Notes: generated from the letters alone by a model not told the origin. A stretch of 64,000 nt of DNA from Motiliproteus coralliicola (GCF_003345655.1 NZ_QQOH01000002.1:434001-498000), one strand, 5' to 3'; shown: positions 43,630 through 51,737, numbered from the stretch's first letter. Made by a program: numbers and translations.

Positions 43630-44564
43630 AGTTGCTTTCCACGGGTGGCTTGCAGGGCGGCGAGGGCACAGGAGGCCAGTCGTCCTAGGGTTTTTTCAGC
43701 ACGGCTGGTCAGTACGATGGGGACCTGCGCACCCATCACCAGTCCGGCGGATTTGGCACCGGCCAGATAGATGAGCTGCTTGCCCATCATATTGGCGGCT
43801 TCCAGATCGGGTGCCAGCAGGATGTCGGCATCACCTGATACCGAAGATTGGATATGTTTGTCCTGGGCGGCTTCCAACGAGATGGCATTGTCGAACGCCA
43901 ATGGGCCGTCGAGGATGCCGCCGGTGATCTGGCCGCGATCGACCATTTTGCAGAGTGCGGCGGCGTCGATGGTGCTCTGCATGTTGGATTTGACCTTTTC
44001 CACCGCCGCCAGAATCGCAACCTTGGGCTGCTCTATCCCCAGGGCCTGGCAGAAGTAGATCGCGTTCTGGACGATATCGCGCTTGATGTTCAGGTCCGGC
44101 ACGATATTGATCGCCGCGTCGGTGATCATCAGCGGTTTGTGATAGTTGGGCACATCGAGCAAAAAGACGTGGCTCAGCCGGCGCTCGGTCCGGACACCCT
44201 TGGTTTTGTGCACCACTGCACGAAGCATCTCGTCGCTCGACAGGCCGCCTTTCATCAGGATCTGAACATCGCGGCTGCGGGCCATGGCGACGGCGGTTTC
44301 GGCGGCTTCGTGACTGTGCTGGGTATCGACGATACGGAACCGGTCAATATCCAGGTTCTGCTCTTGGGCGGCAAAGCGGATCTTCTCTTCCGGACCAACC
44401 AGAATGGGGTCGATGATCTTACGCTCGGCGGCTTCGACGGCACCAATCAGACTGTTGGCATCGACGGGATGGATGACGGCCGTCGGTACCGGCGCGGTGT
44501 TGCTGGTGAGCTTGATAAAGTACTCGAGCTGGTTGTGGGCCGGTGGGGGGGTATCCTTAACCAT
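43626..44564 (-). CDS. Phosphate acetyl/butyryltransferase
   Basis: A 312-residue phosphotransacylase consisting of the catalytic domain only, much shorter than the E. coli Pta (714 residues). Key features are TSDEMLRAVV-like SSDEMLRAVVHKTKGVR, FLLDVPNYHKPLMITDAAIN, and the C-terminal PDLEAANMMGKQLIYLAGAKSAGLVMGAQVPIVLTSRA. Sequences of this type act on acetyl-CoA or short branched acyl-CoA. With ackA downstream it forms the acyl-CoA to acid plus ATP route. Confidence 0.9.
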   Translation of the reverse strand: MVKDTPPPAHNQLEYFIKLTSNTAPVPTAVIHPVDANSLIGAVEAAERKIIDPILVGPEEKIRFAAQEQNLDIDRFRIVDTQHSHEAAETAVAMARSRDVQILMKGGLSSDEMLRAVVHKTKGVRTERRLSHVFLLDVPNYHKPLMITDAAINIVPDLNIKRDIVQNAIYFCQALGIEQPKVAILAAVEKVKSNMQSTIDAAALCKMVDRGQITGGILDGPLAFDNAISLEAAQDKHIQSSVSGDADILLAPDLEAANMMGKQLIYLAGAKSAGLVMGAQVPIVLTSRAEKTLGRLASCALAALQATRGKQL

Positions 44565-44717
44565 GGTTCACCTGCATCTGTCAGATAGGAATCTGAAGAT
44601 AATAATATGCCTATATTGCACTGCGGTGAAGGGGGTTTGAGGTTCTGGCGCCGGCTATATCATACGGCGCCTGATCGGGGTCAAGTTTTATGCTGCGGCG
44701 CACATAAATTAGACAGG

Positions 44718-45080
44718 TTACGCCTGCTTGAGCTGGTCGGTATAGGGGGGCCAGCCCATCGCTTTACCACCGAGTACATGCATGTGGATGTGGTAAACAG
44801 TCTGGCCGCCGTGCTCATTGCAGTTCATCACGGTGCGGTAGCCACTGTCGGCGAAGCCCAGCTGTTTTGCCAGCTTGGCGGCGGTCAGTGACAGTCGGCC
44901 GATCACTTCGGCATCCGCCTCATCGGCTTCGTTGATGGTGGCGATATGCTTTTTCGGAATCACCAGCAGATGGTGGGGGGCTTGCGGGTTGATATCGCGG
45001 AAGGCCAGCACGTGTTCATCTTCGTAGACGATGTCGGCGGGAATCTCCTTATCGATGATTTTGCAAAACAGGCAGCTCAT
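44718..45080 (-). CDS. HIT-family nucleotide-binding protein (HinT-like)
   Basis: A 120-residue protein with the histidine triad VYHIHMHVLGG at the C-terminal part and CLFCKIIDKEIPADIVYED at the N-terminus. These features match HinT, a purine nucleoside phosphoramidase. It is a single gene, with the FmdB-like gene divergent. Confidence 0.93.
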   Translation of the reverse strand: MSCLFCKIIDKEIPADIVYEDEHVLAFRDINPQAPHHLLVIPKKHIATINEADEADAEVIGRLSLTAAKLAKQLGFADSGYRTVMNCNEHGGQTVYHIHMHVLGGKAMGWPPYTDQLKQA

Positions 45081-45235
45081 GCTTCTCTCCTTTCAGGGTC
45101 GCCTTCAAAGTTGGCCATTTGGATTGGCCTTGGGCGGCAGTCATCGGATAATAGACAGCCGACCCGCTAATGGCCAGTACTGTCGGGATCACCCAGATGC
45201 CGCCAATCGGCCTGGTTTGTGAACAGGAGAATTTG

Positions 45236-45490
45236 ATGCCCACCTACGATTATCGATGTAGCGCGACCGGTGAGGTCTATGAAGTTCGTCATGGAATCAA
45301 TGAGCAGCTCAGTAGCTGGGCTGAGCTGTGCGAACGTTTAGGAATCGAAACCGGCAGCATCGACCCCGAGGCGCCGGTGGAGCGGTTAGCCACTGGAGGG
45401 GTGGTGGTAAATGCCGGGTCTTTGAAGAACCCGGAGGCGCCTCCCTGTGCTACCGGCGGTGGCTGTCCGGGCGGTAGCTGCGGGTTCTGA
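45236..45490 (+). CDS. FmdB-like small zinc-ribbon protein with a C-terminal Cys/Gly tail
   Basis: 84 residues from the ATG at 45236, with AGGAG upstream. The N-terminus MPTYDYRCSATGEVYEVRHG resembles FmdB-type regulatory proteins, but the second cysteine of the CxxC knuckle is Thr. The C-terminal tail CATGGGCPGGSCGF adds three Cys in a Gly-rich run that could bind metal. Upstream codons in the same frame to 45170 seem not to be used. Its role is unknown. Confidence 0.8.
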   Translation: MPTYDYRCSATGEVYEVRHGINEQLSSWAELCERLGIETGSIDPEAPVERLATGGVVVNAGSLKNPEAPPCATGGGCPGGSCGF

Positions 45491-45514
45491 TGCCTTGGTT
45501 ACCTAGCAACTCAT

Positions 45515-45979
45515 TTATAGATGGCAGCTGGGCAATCCCTGCTTGGCGAGGTACTTCTGGTGATATTCCTCAGCTTCGTAAAAGGAGCCTGCCGCTACGA
45601 TCTGGGTCACGATTGGACGCGGTGATTGTTGCTGCAACTGCTGCTTCATCGCTTCTGCCTGTTGTTGCTGTTCTTCACTGTGAAAGAACACCGCCGAGCG
45701 ATACTGGCTGCCGACATCGGGGCCCTGGCGATTTAACGTGGTTGGATCGTGCAATTGCCAGAACAGCTGCAACAGCTGTCGATAGTCGACCACGCTAGGG
45801 TCGAACTCCAGTTGTACCACCTCGGCATGGCCGGTGGTGTCGGTGCAGACCGCTTTGTAATCCGGATTATCCAGATGGCCACCCATATAGCCGACGGTGG
45901 TTTGAATGACGCCGGGCTGAGCATCGAATCGGGCTTGTACGCCCCAAAAACAGCCGGCTGCAAAGGTCGCCAGGGTCAT
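45515..45979 (-). CDS. msrA: Peptide-methionine (S)-S-oxide reductase
   Basis: 154 residues with the catalytic motif FAAGCFWGVQARF (nucleophile Cys10), GYMGGHLDNPDYKAVC, GHAEVVQLEFDP and QYRSAVFF. It reduces methionine S-sulfoxide in proteins. A cysteine near the C-terminus (PSCHL) may serve as the resolving residue. It is convergent to the FmdB-like gene. Confidence 0.96.
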   Translation of the reverse strand: MTLATFAAGCFWGVQARFDAQPGVIQTTVGYMGGHLDNPDYKAVCTDTTGHAEVVQLEFDPSVVDYRQLLQLFWQLHDPTTLNRQGPDVGSQYRSAVFFHSEEQQQQAEAMKQQLQQQSPRPIVTQIVAAGSFYEAEEYHQKYLAKQGLPSCHL

Positions 45980-46336
45980 AACATCTCTCCATACAAATTC
46001 TAAATCGTTGCCGATGGACGACCATGACGGTCGATTGTTACGGCGGCATTGAACAGGCCGGATCCAGTGGGGCTGCCTGATCAGGAGCGGAGGCGCTTGT
46101 TGTTGCCTCTAAGAATCAAGTCTCTCCCAAGCATATACCAGCTGTATGGCCTCGGTGGAGAGTAATAATCAGGTTATGGGATTCGAGCCCCTGGCTGTGC
46201 TGATACGCCAACTGACCAAGGGGTGTCGTCGTGCGTGAGGTTAAAAGAGGGGGGACTCGGCAGCGTAAAGGGTAGAGACAACGAAGCCCGCGCCGGTCGG
46301 CGAGGGCTTGGTAAAGGTTGGGGTAACGATGCGGGC
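45980..46336. other. Non-coding gap between msrA and bfd
   Basis: 357 bases without a supported gene. A frame of 148 codons on the minus strand (46174-46620) crosses it but looks like a shadow of bfd. AAGCCCGC at 46285-46292 can pair with GCGGGCTT at about 46331-46338, just after the bfd stop, without a T-run; it may be part of the bfd transcript end. Confidence 0.6.
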
Positions 46337-46531
46337 TTAAGCGATCTGCTCGGCCAGCTCCAGCATCGCAGAGCGGTGGTGTTCGATTCGCTCACGGGCA
46401 AAGCAGACACACTTGCCACATTCGGTACCCAGTCCGGTTGAGCGGCTGACGTGGCGGATGTTTTCGGCACCAGCCTCCACATTGTTCTGAAGTTCGCTAT
46501 CGGTGACGGCTTTGCAAACACAGACGTACAT
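46337..46531 (-). CDS. bfd: Bacterioferritin-associated ferredoxin
   Basis: A 64-residue 2Fe-2S protein. MYVCVCKAVTDSEL gives the first two cysteines (CxC) and GTECGKCVCFAR the second pair (CxxC), the pattern of Bfd. It gives electrons to bacterioferritin so that stored ferric iron is released. A Fur-box-like site lies about 40 bp upstream of its start. It is divergent from the DUF2325 gene, and two bacterioferritin genes lie 1.5 kb away. Confidence 0.95.
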   Translation of the reverse strand: MYVCVCKAVTDSELQNNVEAGAENIRHVSRSTGLGTECGKCVCFARERIEHHRSAMLELAEQIA

Positions 46532-46571
46532 GGTTGTTTCCTGATCAAGTGAGATTGGTGACCATAGTAAT

Positions 46572-46590
46572 GTAAATGCGAATCCATATC
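46572..46590 (-). promoter_or_regulatory. Fur-box-like site upstream of bfd
   Basis: On the minus strand GATATGGATTCGCATTTAC matches the 19-bp Fur consensus at 12 positions by eye. It lies 41 bp upstream of the bfd start. bfd is Fur-repressed in several gammaproteobacteria. Confidence 0.5.
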
Positions 46591-46662
46591 AACACGCACT
46601 GTCTTCTCAACTTGATCCATATTAAGTTCCGTTTTCGATAGAGGGTGTTTGATTAATGCAAG

Positions 46663-46681
46663 TGATACTGATTATCATTGC
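46663..46681 (+). promoter_or_regulatory. Fur box overlapping the DUF2325 promoter
   Basis: GATACTGATTATCATTGCC matches the Fur consensus at 15 of 19 positions by eye. It overlaps a likely promoter (TTGATT at 46649-46654, 18-bp spacer, TATCAT at 46673-46678). Binding of Fe-Fur here would block transcription. Confidence 0.7.
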
Positions 46682-46711
46682 CTCTGTTTTATGCAATCGA
46701 TTGGGTCTTCA

Positions 46712-47941
46712 ATGTGCGATCAATGTAAGCCGATGATGCCAACTCCTTCGAATAAAGCCCGCCTGAAACTCTGGGAGATACCGCGCCAGTATCACTGTCC
46801 GGTGGTGGGGACCTGCTTGAGCATGGCGGAGCTCCGCAAGGTGCAGAATAACTGCCGCAGGGAGATCGGAGCTGGGCTGAGTGACTATCAACTCCATGCT
46901 GGCATAGTCAGTCTGGTGGGGCAGAATGGTGCCACTTCGCGGCGTGTGCATAAGCTGCTGGAGCGTAAGTATCAGCGCTGGATCAAGCACTACAGCAAGC
47001 TGGACTCTGATCAACAACAGCAGGCGTTCTGGGATCAGAGTCGCCGTAGCGGCGAGATTGCCGGGCCGTTCTGGGCGCTGCTGAGTCACCATTCAACCAG
47101 TCAGATATTGGCTGATCGTGCCCTGGGTGAAGTGCATATGCTGTCGCATCTGCAGGGGGCGTCGAACCGGGCTGACCTGCAATATACCGCCCGGTTGGAG
47201 AAGCAGCTGATCGAGCTGCAGCAAAACCTGGAGAAAATACAGCTAGACCATGCCGCCAAGTTGAATCGCAAAGAGGATCTACTGGCAGCACAGCAGCGGG
47301 CGCTGGATTCGATGCGAGCGTTGATTCAACCCGCACAGCAGCAGGATCAGCAACTCTGGGAGCAGCTCAGCGAAAGCCGCAAGCAGGCCAGGACCCTCAG
47401 CCGTCGATTCGAGTGGATGGAGCAACAGCTGGTACAGCGTGACCTTCGCCTGACCGAGCTGGAGCACGGCCAGCAAGGGTTGCTGGAGCAATTGGATGAA
47501 ACCCGTCATGAACGCGACACTCTGGAACGTGCATTGGAGCAGTTGTTAATTCAACGCCAGCCCGTGGATGGCCCGAACAGCATGGAGTGGGACTCCGCCG
47601 AGTTTGATCTACAAGGAAAGCGTCTGGGTTATATTGGCGGGCGGGCCACGGTGACACCGCGATTACGGACCTTTGTGGAGTCGCTCAACGGGGAGCTGAT
47701 CTGTCATGACGGCGGCAAAGAGGATAGTCGTGCCGGCCTGTGCTACGGTTTGGCCAACGCCGATCTGGTGTTCTGCCCGATCGATTGTGTCAGCCACGAT
47801 GCCTGTCTGCGGGTTAAGCGATTCTGCAAACAGCACAACAAGCCATTTATTCCGCTGCGCAGCGCGAGTTTGTCGGCCTTTTCCCATGGGCTTAAGATCG
47901 CGAACGATTCGCACTTTGATAACATCTTCCAGGTAGAATAA
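46712..47941 (+). CDS. DUF2325 protein with N-terminal Cys motifs and coiled coil
   Basis: About 409 residues from the ATG at 46712 (MCDQCKPMMPTPSNKARLKLWEIPRQYHC); an ATG at 46691 is also possible. The frame opens earlier at 46649, but the Fur box and promoter lie in that stretch. The N-terminus has CDQC and HCPVVGTC, a possible metal site. Residues about 170-300 form a long Gln/Leu/Glu-rich coiled coil. The C-terminal domain (KRLGYIGGRATVTPRLRTFVE to FIPLRSASLSAF) is DUF2325, with a Cys-x-Asp-Cys-type stretch FCPIDCVSHDAC. Its function is unknown. The Fur-like site and its place between bfd and two bfr genes point to iron homeostasis. Confidence 0.85.
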   Translation: MCDQCKPMMPTPSNKARLKLWEIPRQYHCPVVGTCLSMAELRKVQNNCRREIGAGLSDYQLHAGIVSLVGQNGATSRRVHKLLERKYQRWIKHYSKLDSDQQQQAFWDQSRRSGEIAGPFWALLSHHSTSQILADRALGEVHMLSHLQGASNRADLQYTARLEKQLIELQQNLEKIQLDHAAKLNRKEDLLAAQQRALDSMRALIQPAQQQDQQLWEQLSESRKQARTLSRRFEWMEQQLVQRDLRLTELEHGQQGLLEQLDETRHERDTLERALEQLLIQRQPVDGPNSMEWDSAEFDLQGKRLGYIGGRATVTPRLRTFVESLNGELICHDGGKEDSRAGLCYGLANADLVFCPIDCVSHDACLRVKRFCKQHNKPFIPLRSASLSAFSHGLKIANDSHFDNIFQVE

Positions 47942-47991
47942 TCAATAACTTAGCGGTTGGTTAATCCGAGCAATTGGGTCTACAATTGCGG

Positions 47992-48009
47992 ATTATCATT
48001 TTTGATAAT
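47992..48009. promoter_or_regulatory. AT-rich dyad upstream of the bacterioferritin operon
   Basis: ATTATCA at 47992-47998 and TGATAAT at 48003-48009 form a perfect inverted repeat with a 4-base spacer, 39 bp before the first bfr start. It shares the hexamers of Fur boxes but with a different arrangement, so it may be a variant Fur site or bind another iron regulator. Confidence 0.4.
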
Positions 48010-48047
48010 GACCGTATTCAACCACTGACTGTCACTAGGTGGACGAC

Positions 48048-48515
48048 ATGAAAGGCAATGATCAGGTGCTCAAGCACCTCAATCAAATACTTACGATCGA
48101 GCTGACCTCAATCAACCAGTACTTCCTGCATGCACGGATGTTTCGCAACTGGGGCTTGGGTGAGCTGAACGAGAAGAGCTATAAGAAATCGATCAAAGAT
48201 ATGAAACAGGCCGACGATCTGATCGAACGGATTCTGTTTCTGGAGGGGTTGCCGAACCTGCAGAACCTCAATCGCTTGCGTATCGGTGAGCATACCGCCG
48301 AGATGCTCGAATGCGATATGACCCTGCAGATGGAGCAGCTGGATGCGCTGCGGGCCGCCATCGCCGAGTGCGAGAACCAGCAGGATTACGTCAGCCGGGA
48401 TCTGCTCGAGGATATCCTGGAATACGAAGAAGAGCATGTGGACTGGATCGAGACGCAGCAATACCTGATTCAGAACTCCGGCATCGAGAACTACCTGCAG
48501 TCGCAGATGAGCTGA
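48048..48515 (+). CDS. Bacterioferritin, haem-binding subunit lacking ferroxidase ligands
   Basis: 155 residues from the ATG at 48048. The sequence is close to E. coli Bfr through [19 protein letters not shown] and [14 protein letters not shown]. Using E. coli numbering, the haem ligand Met52 is kept (IKDMKQAD), but ferroxidase ligands are lost: Glu51 is Asp, His54 is Gln and Glu94 appears to be Gln; Glu18, Glu127 and His130 remain. It resembles the alpha-type subunit known from Pseudomonas putida, which supplies haem to a mixed 24-mer. The next gene, 10 bp away, has the reverse set of residues. Confidence 0.93.
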   Translation: MKGNDQVLKHLNQILTIELTSINQYFLHARMFRNWGLGELNEKSYKKSIKDMKQADDLIERILFLEGLPNLQNLNRLRIGEHTAEMLECDMTLQMEQLDALRAAIAECENQQDYVSRDLLEDILEYEEEHVDWIETQQYLIQNSGIENYLQSQMS

Positions 48516-48525
48516 GGAAAACCCC

Positions 48526-48993
48526 ATGAAAGGCAATCAAAAAATCATCGACCAGCTGAACCGCCTGCTGGCCAGCGAGCTGACCGCCATGGATCAGTAC
48601 TTTATCCATTCCGAGATGTACCGCGATTGGGGCTTGAACGAGCTGTACGAACGGATCGCTCACGAGTTTGAAGATGAGAAAGGGCACGCCTCCAAGCTGA
48701 TTGAGCGGATTCTGTTCCTCGAAGGCACGCCGAATATGGTCAACCGTGACCCGCTGCGGGTTGGTAAGGATGTCCCTGAGATGCTCAACAACGACCTGTT
48801 GGTGGAATACGAGGTCGGCGATGAGCTGAAGAAAGCGATCGCCCTGTGCGAAGCCGAGAGCGACTACCAGAGCCGTGAAATCCTCGAGGGCTTGCTGGCC
48901 GATACCGAGGAAGACCACACCTTCTGGCTGGAGCAGCAACTCGGGCTGATCAAGAAGATCGGTATCCAGAACTACCTGCAGTCGAAGATGTAA
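48526..48993 (+). CDS. Bacterioferritin, ferroxidase subunit lacking the haem methionine
   Basis: 155 residues. Full set of ferroxidase ligands at E. coli positions: Glu18, Glu51 and His54 (in [11 protein letters not shown]), Glu94 (VEYEVGDEL), Glu127 and His130 (TEEDHTFW). Position 52, the axial haem ligand, is Lys instead of Met. It therefore oxidises iron but cannot bind haem in the usual way. It pairs with the upstream subunit, which keeps Met52. A terminator follows. Confidence 0.93.
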   Translation: MKGNQKIIDQLNRLLASELTAMDQYFIHSEMYRDWGLNELYERIAHEFEDEKGHASKLIERILFLEGTPNMVNRDPLRVGKDVPEMLNNDLLVEYEVGDELKKAIALCEAESDYQSREILEGLLADTEEDHTFWLEQQLGLIKKIGIQNYLQSKM

Positions 48994-49017
48994 GCGTCCA
49001 TTTGTTGAGTTCTTCAG

Positions 49018-49048
49018 AAAGCCGTCCTTCACTAAGGGCGGCTTTTTT
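49018..49048 (+). terminator. Intrinsic terminator after the bfr pair
   Basis: AAAGCCGTCCTT at 49018-49029 pairs with AAGGGCGGCTTT at 49034-49045 (one G-U pair), followed by T-rich DNA. It ends the bfr transcript, 10 bp before the pspF stop. Confidence 0.88.
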
Positions 49049-49057
49049 TATGGTGCT

Positions 49058-50104
49058 TCAGCGCTCTAGTAGCTCGGGGTATTTGCGCAGATAGCCCCTG
49101 AGCTGGTGATAGCTCAGCCCCAGGTGCTTGGCGGTGCGCTTCTGTTGATAACTGTTGTGACGCAATCCCTGTTGTAACAGCTGGCGCTCGAAATCGGCGA
49201 CCTGTTGCTTCATATCTCTTGTCGCTACCACCTGGCTGACCGGATTAGTCTCGGTTGCTGTTACCGGCCGGCTTTCAGAGTCAGTTGTCGGAACAGCTCC
49301 CGATGCTGCTGCGGTTGTCGCCATAGGGTCTACCCAGGGGCGTAGAAACGGATCGATGATGATTTCATCAAGCGGTAGCTGGGCATCGGGGTGACGATAC
49401 AGACTCCGCTCGATCACGTTTTTCAGCTCGCGGATATTACCGGGCCAGTGGTAGTCCATCAGCTGTTCGACGGCGTGCTCGGTGAAGCCGGCGAACACCG
49501 GCCAATCCAGCTCCCGGCACATCGCCATAGCAAAGCTTTCGGCCAGCAACAGGATATCCATGTCGCGCAGGCGCAGCGGTGGTAGGTGCAGGACATCGAA
49601 GGCCAGCCGATCGAGTAGGTCGGCACGGAACTCCCCCTGTTGCGCTAAAGTTGGCAGGTCGGCATTGGTTGCGGCGATTACCCGCACATCGACGCGTAGG
49701 GTTTCTTGTCCGCCCAGGCGTTCGATCTCACCATACTCGATCGCCCGCAACAGTTTTTCCTGCACCCTTAAGGAGGCGGTAGCCAGTTCATCCAGAAACA
49801 GGGTGCCCTCGTGGGCTCGCTCGAAGCAGCCTTTGACCTGGCGACTGGCGCCGGTAAAGGCGCCGGACTCATGGCCAAACAGCGCGGACTCCAGCAATGA
49901 CTCGCTCAAGGCTGCGCAGTTGAGCTTGATAAAGGGTTTGTCCCAGCGCTCGGACAGGTAGTGCAGCCGTTGGGCCATCAGTTCTTTGCCGGTCCCGCGC
50001 TCACCTAAAACGAGAACGGGCTTGTGCAGCGGGGCGACCAGGCTGAGCTGTTCCAGGGTTTGGTTGAACAGCTCGGACTCGCCGAGAATAGCTGGCATAT
50101 CCAT
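49058..50104 (-). CDS. pspF: Psp operon transcriptional activator PspF
   Basis: A 348-residue sigma-54 enhancer-binding protein without a receiver domain. Walker A is GERGTGKELMAQ, the sigma-54 contact loop SGAFTGASRQ, Walker B LFLDEL, and the C-terminal helix-turn-helix RTAKHLGLSYHQLRGYL. An extra 50-residue Thr/Ala-rich linker (about 255-300) precedes the helix-turn-helix. PspF activates the divergent pspA operon from upstream sites and is normally held by PspA. Confidence 0.95.
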   Translation of the reverse strand: MDMPAILGESELFNQTLEQLSLVAPLHKPVLVLGERGTGKELMAQRLHYLSERWDKPFIKLNCAALSESLLESALFGHESGAFTGASRQVKGCFERAHEGTLFLDELATASLRVQEKLLRAIEYGEIERLGGQETLRVDVRVIAATNADLPTLAQQGEFRADLLDRLAFDVLHLPPLRLRDMDILLLAESFAMAMCRELDWPVFAGFTEHAVEQLMDYHWPGNIRELKNVIERSLYRHPDAQLPLDEIIIDPFLRPWVDPMATTAAASGAVPTTDSESRPVTATETNPVSQVVATRDMKQQVADFERQLLQQGLRHNSYQQKRTAKHLGLSYHQLRGYLRKYPELLER

Positions 50105-50134
50105 TGGCTAAAAAATCCATTCAAAATGATCTAT

Positions 50135-50161
50135 ATGGCTAAAAGTGTATTTTTTAGCCAT
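50135..50161. promoter_or_regulatory. Probable PspF upstream activating site
   Basis: ATGGCTAAA at 50135-50143 and TTTAGCCAT at 50153-50161 form a perfect 9-bp inverted repeat with a 9-base gap, about 80-100 bp upstream of the sigma-54 promoter. A third half-site TTGGCTAAAAAA overlaps the pspF start region (50104-50115). The placement fits autoregulation of pspF and activation of pspA. Confidence 0.75.
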
Positions 50162-50237
50162 TCTGCTTTCAATGGTTAATTTTGCTTTTTGTTAACAAGT
50201 TCTTTTAAAACATTAGGTTAAGTGGCCTGTCTAAAGC

Positions 50238-50253
50238 TGGCACGGTAATCGCT
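50238..50253 (+). promoter_or_regulatory. Sigma-54 promoter of pspABC
   Basis: TGGCACGGTAATCGCT has the -24 GG and -12 GC elements with the exact 10-base spacing (consensus TGGCAC-N5-TTGCW, here TCGCT). It is 49 bp upstream of the pspA start. Confidence 0.8.
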
Positions 50254-50301
50254 ATATCTGGAGTAATTGAAGTTTTAGGCAACAACACAAGGAGAACCAT
50301 C

Positions 50302-50976
50302 ATGGGTATTTTTTCTCGCTTTCAGGACATCGTGAATTCCAACATCACCTCGCTGCTGGACCGTGCCGAGGATCCGAAGAAGATGATCCGTCAGATGATC
50401 CAGGAGATGGAAGATACGCTGATCGAAGTCAGAACCACGTCGGCCAAGCTGATCGCGGACAAAAAGGAGCTTCAGCGTCGTATTGAAACCCTGCTGGAAG
50501 AAGCGGCGGACTGGCTTAAGAAAACCGAACTGGCGATCAGCAAGGGTCGTGAAGATCTGGCCAAAGGCGCACTGATGGAGAAGCGCCGCGCCGAAGAGGC
50601 CGCCGAAGCGGGTAACAAAGAGCTCAGCTTCCTGAATGAGCAGCTGGAAGTGCTCAACGACGAAATCGGTCAGCTGCAGAGCAAGCTTGAGGCTGCCAAA
50701 GCTAAACAGAAAGAGCTGCTGGTTCGTGAGCAGACCGGCCAGTCGCGACTGGAGATTCGTAAGAAGACCAATCGGGAAACACTGAACCGGGCTTTCGACA
50801 AGTTTGACCAGTACGAGCGTCGACTCGACGATCTGGAAGGGCAGGTGGAAGCTTACGATATGGGCAACACTCAGAAGACCAACCTGGCCGACGAGATCAA
50901 TGATCTGGCTGCCGAAGATGATATCCAGCAGGAGCTGGATGCGATCAAAAACAAGATGAAAAACAACGCTGAATAG
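50302..50976 (+). CDS. pspA: Phage shock protein A
   Basis: A 224-residue peripheral membrane coiled-coil protein of the PspA/IM30 (ESCRT-III-like) family. The amphipathic N-terminus is MGIFSRFQDIVNSNITSLLDRAEDPKKMIRQM; helices from about residue 25 to 190 are highly charged. It senses membrane damage, protects membranes and inhibits PspF. First gene of pspABC. Confidence 0.96.
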   Translation: MGIFSRFQDIVNSNITSLLDRAEDPKKMIRQMIQEMEDTLIEVRTTSAKLIADKKELQRRIETLLEEAADWLKKTELAISKGREDLAKGALMEKRRAEEAAEAGNKELSFLNEQLEVLNDEIGQLQSKLEAAKAKQKELLVREQTGQSRLEIRKKTNRETLNRAFDKFDQYERRLDDLEGQVEAYDMGNTQKTNLADEINDLAAEDDIQQELDAIKNKMKNNAE

Positions 50977-50987
50977 GTGAGCAGCTT

Positions 50988-51224
50988 ATGAGCACCATGG
51001 TTTTTTTCTTCGTGCCATCGATCGTATTTCTCACCATCGTGGCACCCTTGTGGCTGATCCTGCATTACTGGAGCAAACGTAAGGCTCAGCAGGGTCTGTC
51101 TCAGGAAGAGCAACAGCTGCTACGGCAGATGGCCGGAACCATTGAAGGCCTGGAACAGCGTATCAACACGCTGGAGCGAATCCTGACCGACCAGGACACC
51201 GGTTGGAAGCGGGAGTCTGACTAA
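50988..51224 (+). CDS. pspB: Phage shock protein B
   Basis: A 78-residue protein with one N-terminal membrane helix (MVFFFVPSIVFLTIVAPLWLILHYW) and a C-terminal amphipathic/coiled region (EEQQLLRQMAGTIEGLEQRINTLERIL). It forms a sensor complex with PspC. It starts 12 bp after pspA. Confidence 0.93.
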   Translation: MSTMVFFFVPSIVFLTIVAPLWLILHYWSKRKAQQGLSQEEQQLLRQMAGTIEGLEQRINTLERILTDQDTGWKRESD

Positions 51225-51234
51225 GGAGATCACT

Positions 51235-51648
51235 ATGTACGATCAAACCCCGAACAAAGCGAATGGTTACAACCGAAACCTCTATCGGAACCCCGAACGG
51301 GGCATGCTGGCAGGCATCTGTGCCGGGTTGGCGGATTACTTCGATATTCCGTTGTGGGCCGCCCGCTTGATCGCGATCAGCTTGTTTATCTTTGTTACCC
51401 AGCTGTTTGTGATCGCTTATATCGCCGGTTACTTTCTGCTGGCCAAGCGCCCTCGCAGAACCGAGCAAAGCGAAGGTGCCTACGGTCAAAAGGAGGAGCA
51501 TCACCTGTTCCAATACCAGAAGCCGGCGGCACAGCGACTCAAGGATATTCATCAGCGGATGCAGGAGATCGATCGAAAGCTGCGCCGCATGGAAGGTTAC
51601 GTCACCTCGAAACGCTACCAGTTTCAGCGTGAGATCAACGACCTATAA
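51235..51648 (+). CDS. pspC: Phage shock protein C
   Basis: 137 residues. The PspC domain is LYRNPERGMLAGICAGLADYFDIPLWAARLIAI followed by one membrane helix (LFIFVTQLFVIAYIAGYFLLA) and a coiled C-terminus. It senses envelope stress with PspB and frees PspF from PspA. Last gene of the operon. Confidence 0.94.
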   Translation: MYDQTPNKANGYNRNLYRNPERGMLAGICAGLADYFDIPLWAARLIAISLFIFVTQLFVIAYIAGYFLLAKRPRRTEQSEGAYGQKEEHHLFQYQKPAAQRLKDIHQRMQEIDRKLRRMEGYVTSKRYQFQREINDL

Positions 51649-51675
51649 AGCAACCGGCTAAGGCTGAAGCAATAA

Positions 51676-51711
51676 AAAAGCCGCCCCGTTTACGGAGGCG
51701 GCTTTGTTGTT
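51676..51711. terminator. Bidirectional terminator between pspC and the beta-oxidation operon
   Basis: An AAAGCCGCC half near 51677 and a GGCGGCTTT half near 51697 form a stem that is flanked by A and T runs on both sides, so it can serve both convergent transcripts. Confidence 0.85.
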
Positions 51712-51737
51712 TCTGAGCTTGTCGATCTGATTCGAGC

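Noticed and set aside
46174-46620. Minus-strand ORF of 148 codons covering bfd
   Set aside because: It overlaps the clear bfd gene in another frame and has low-complexity Ser/Pro content; treated as a shadow.
46656-46736. 26-codon ORF upstream of the DUF2325 gene (MQVILIIIASVLC...)
   Set aside because: It overlaps the Fur box and promoter and has only a distant ribosome-binding site; more likely chance.
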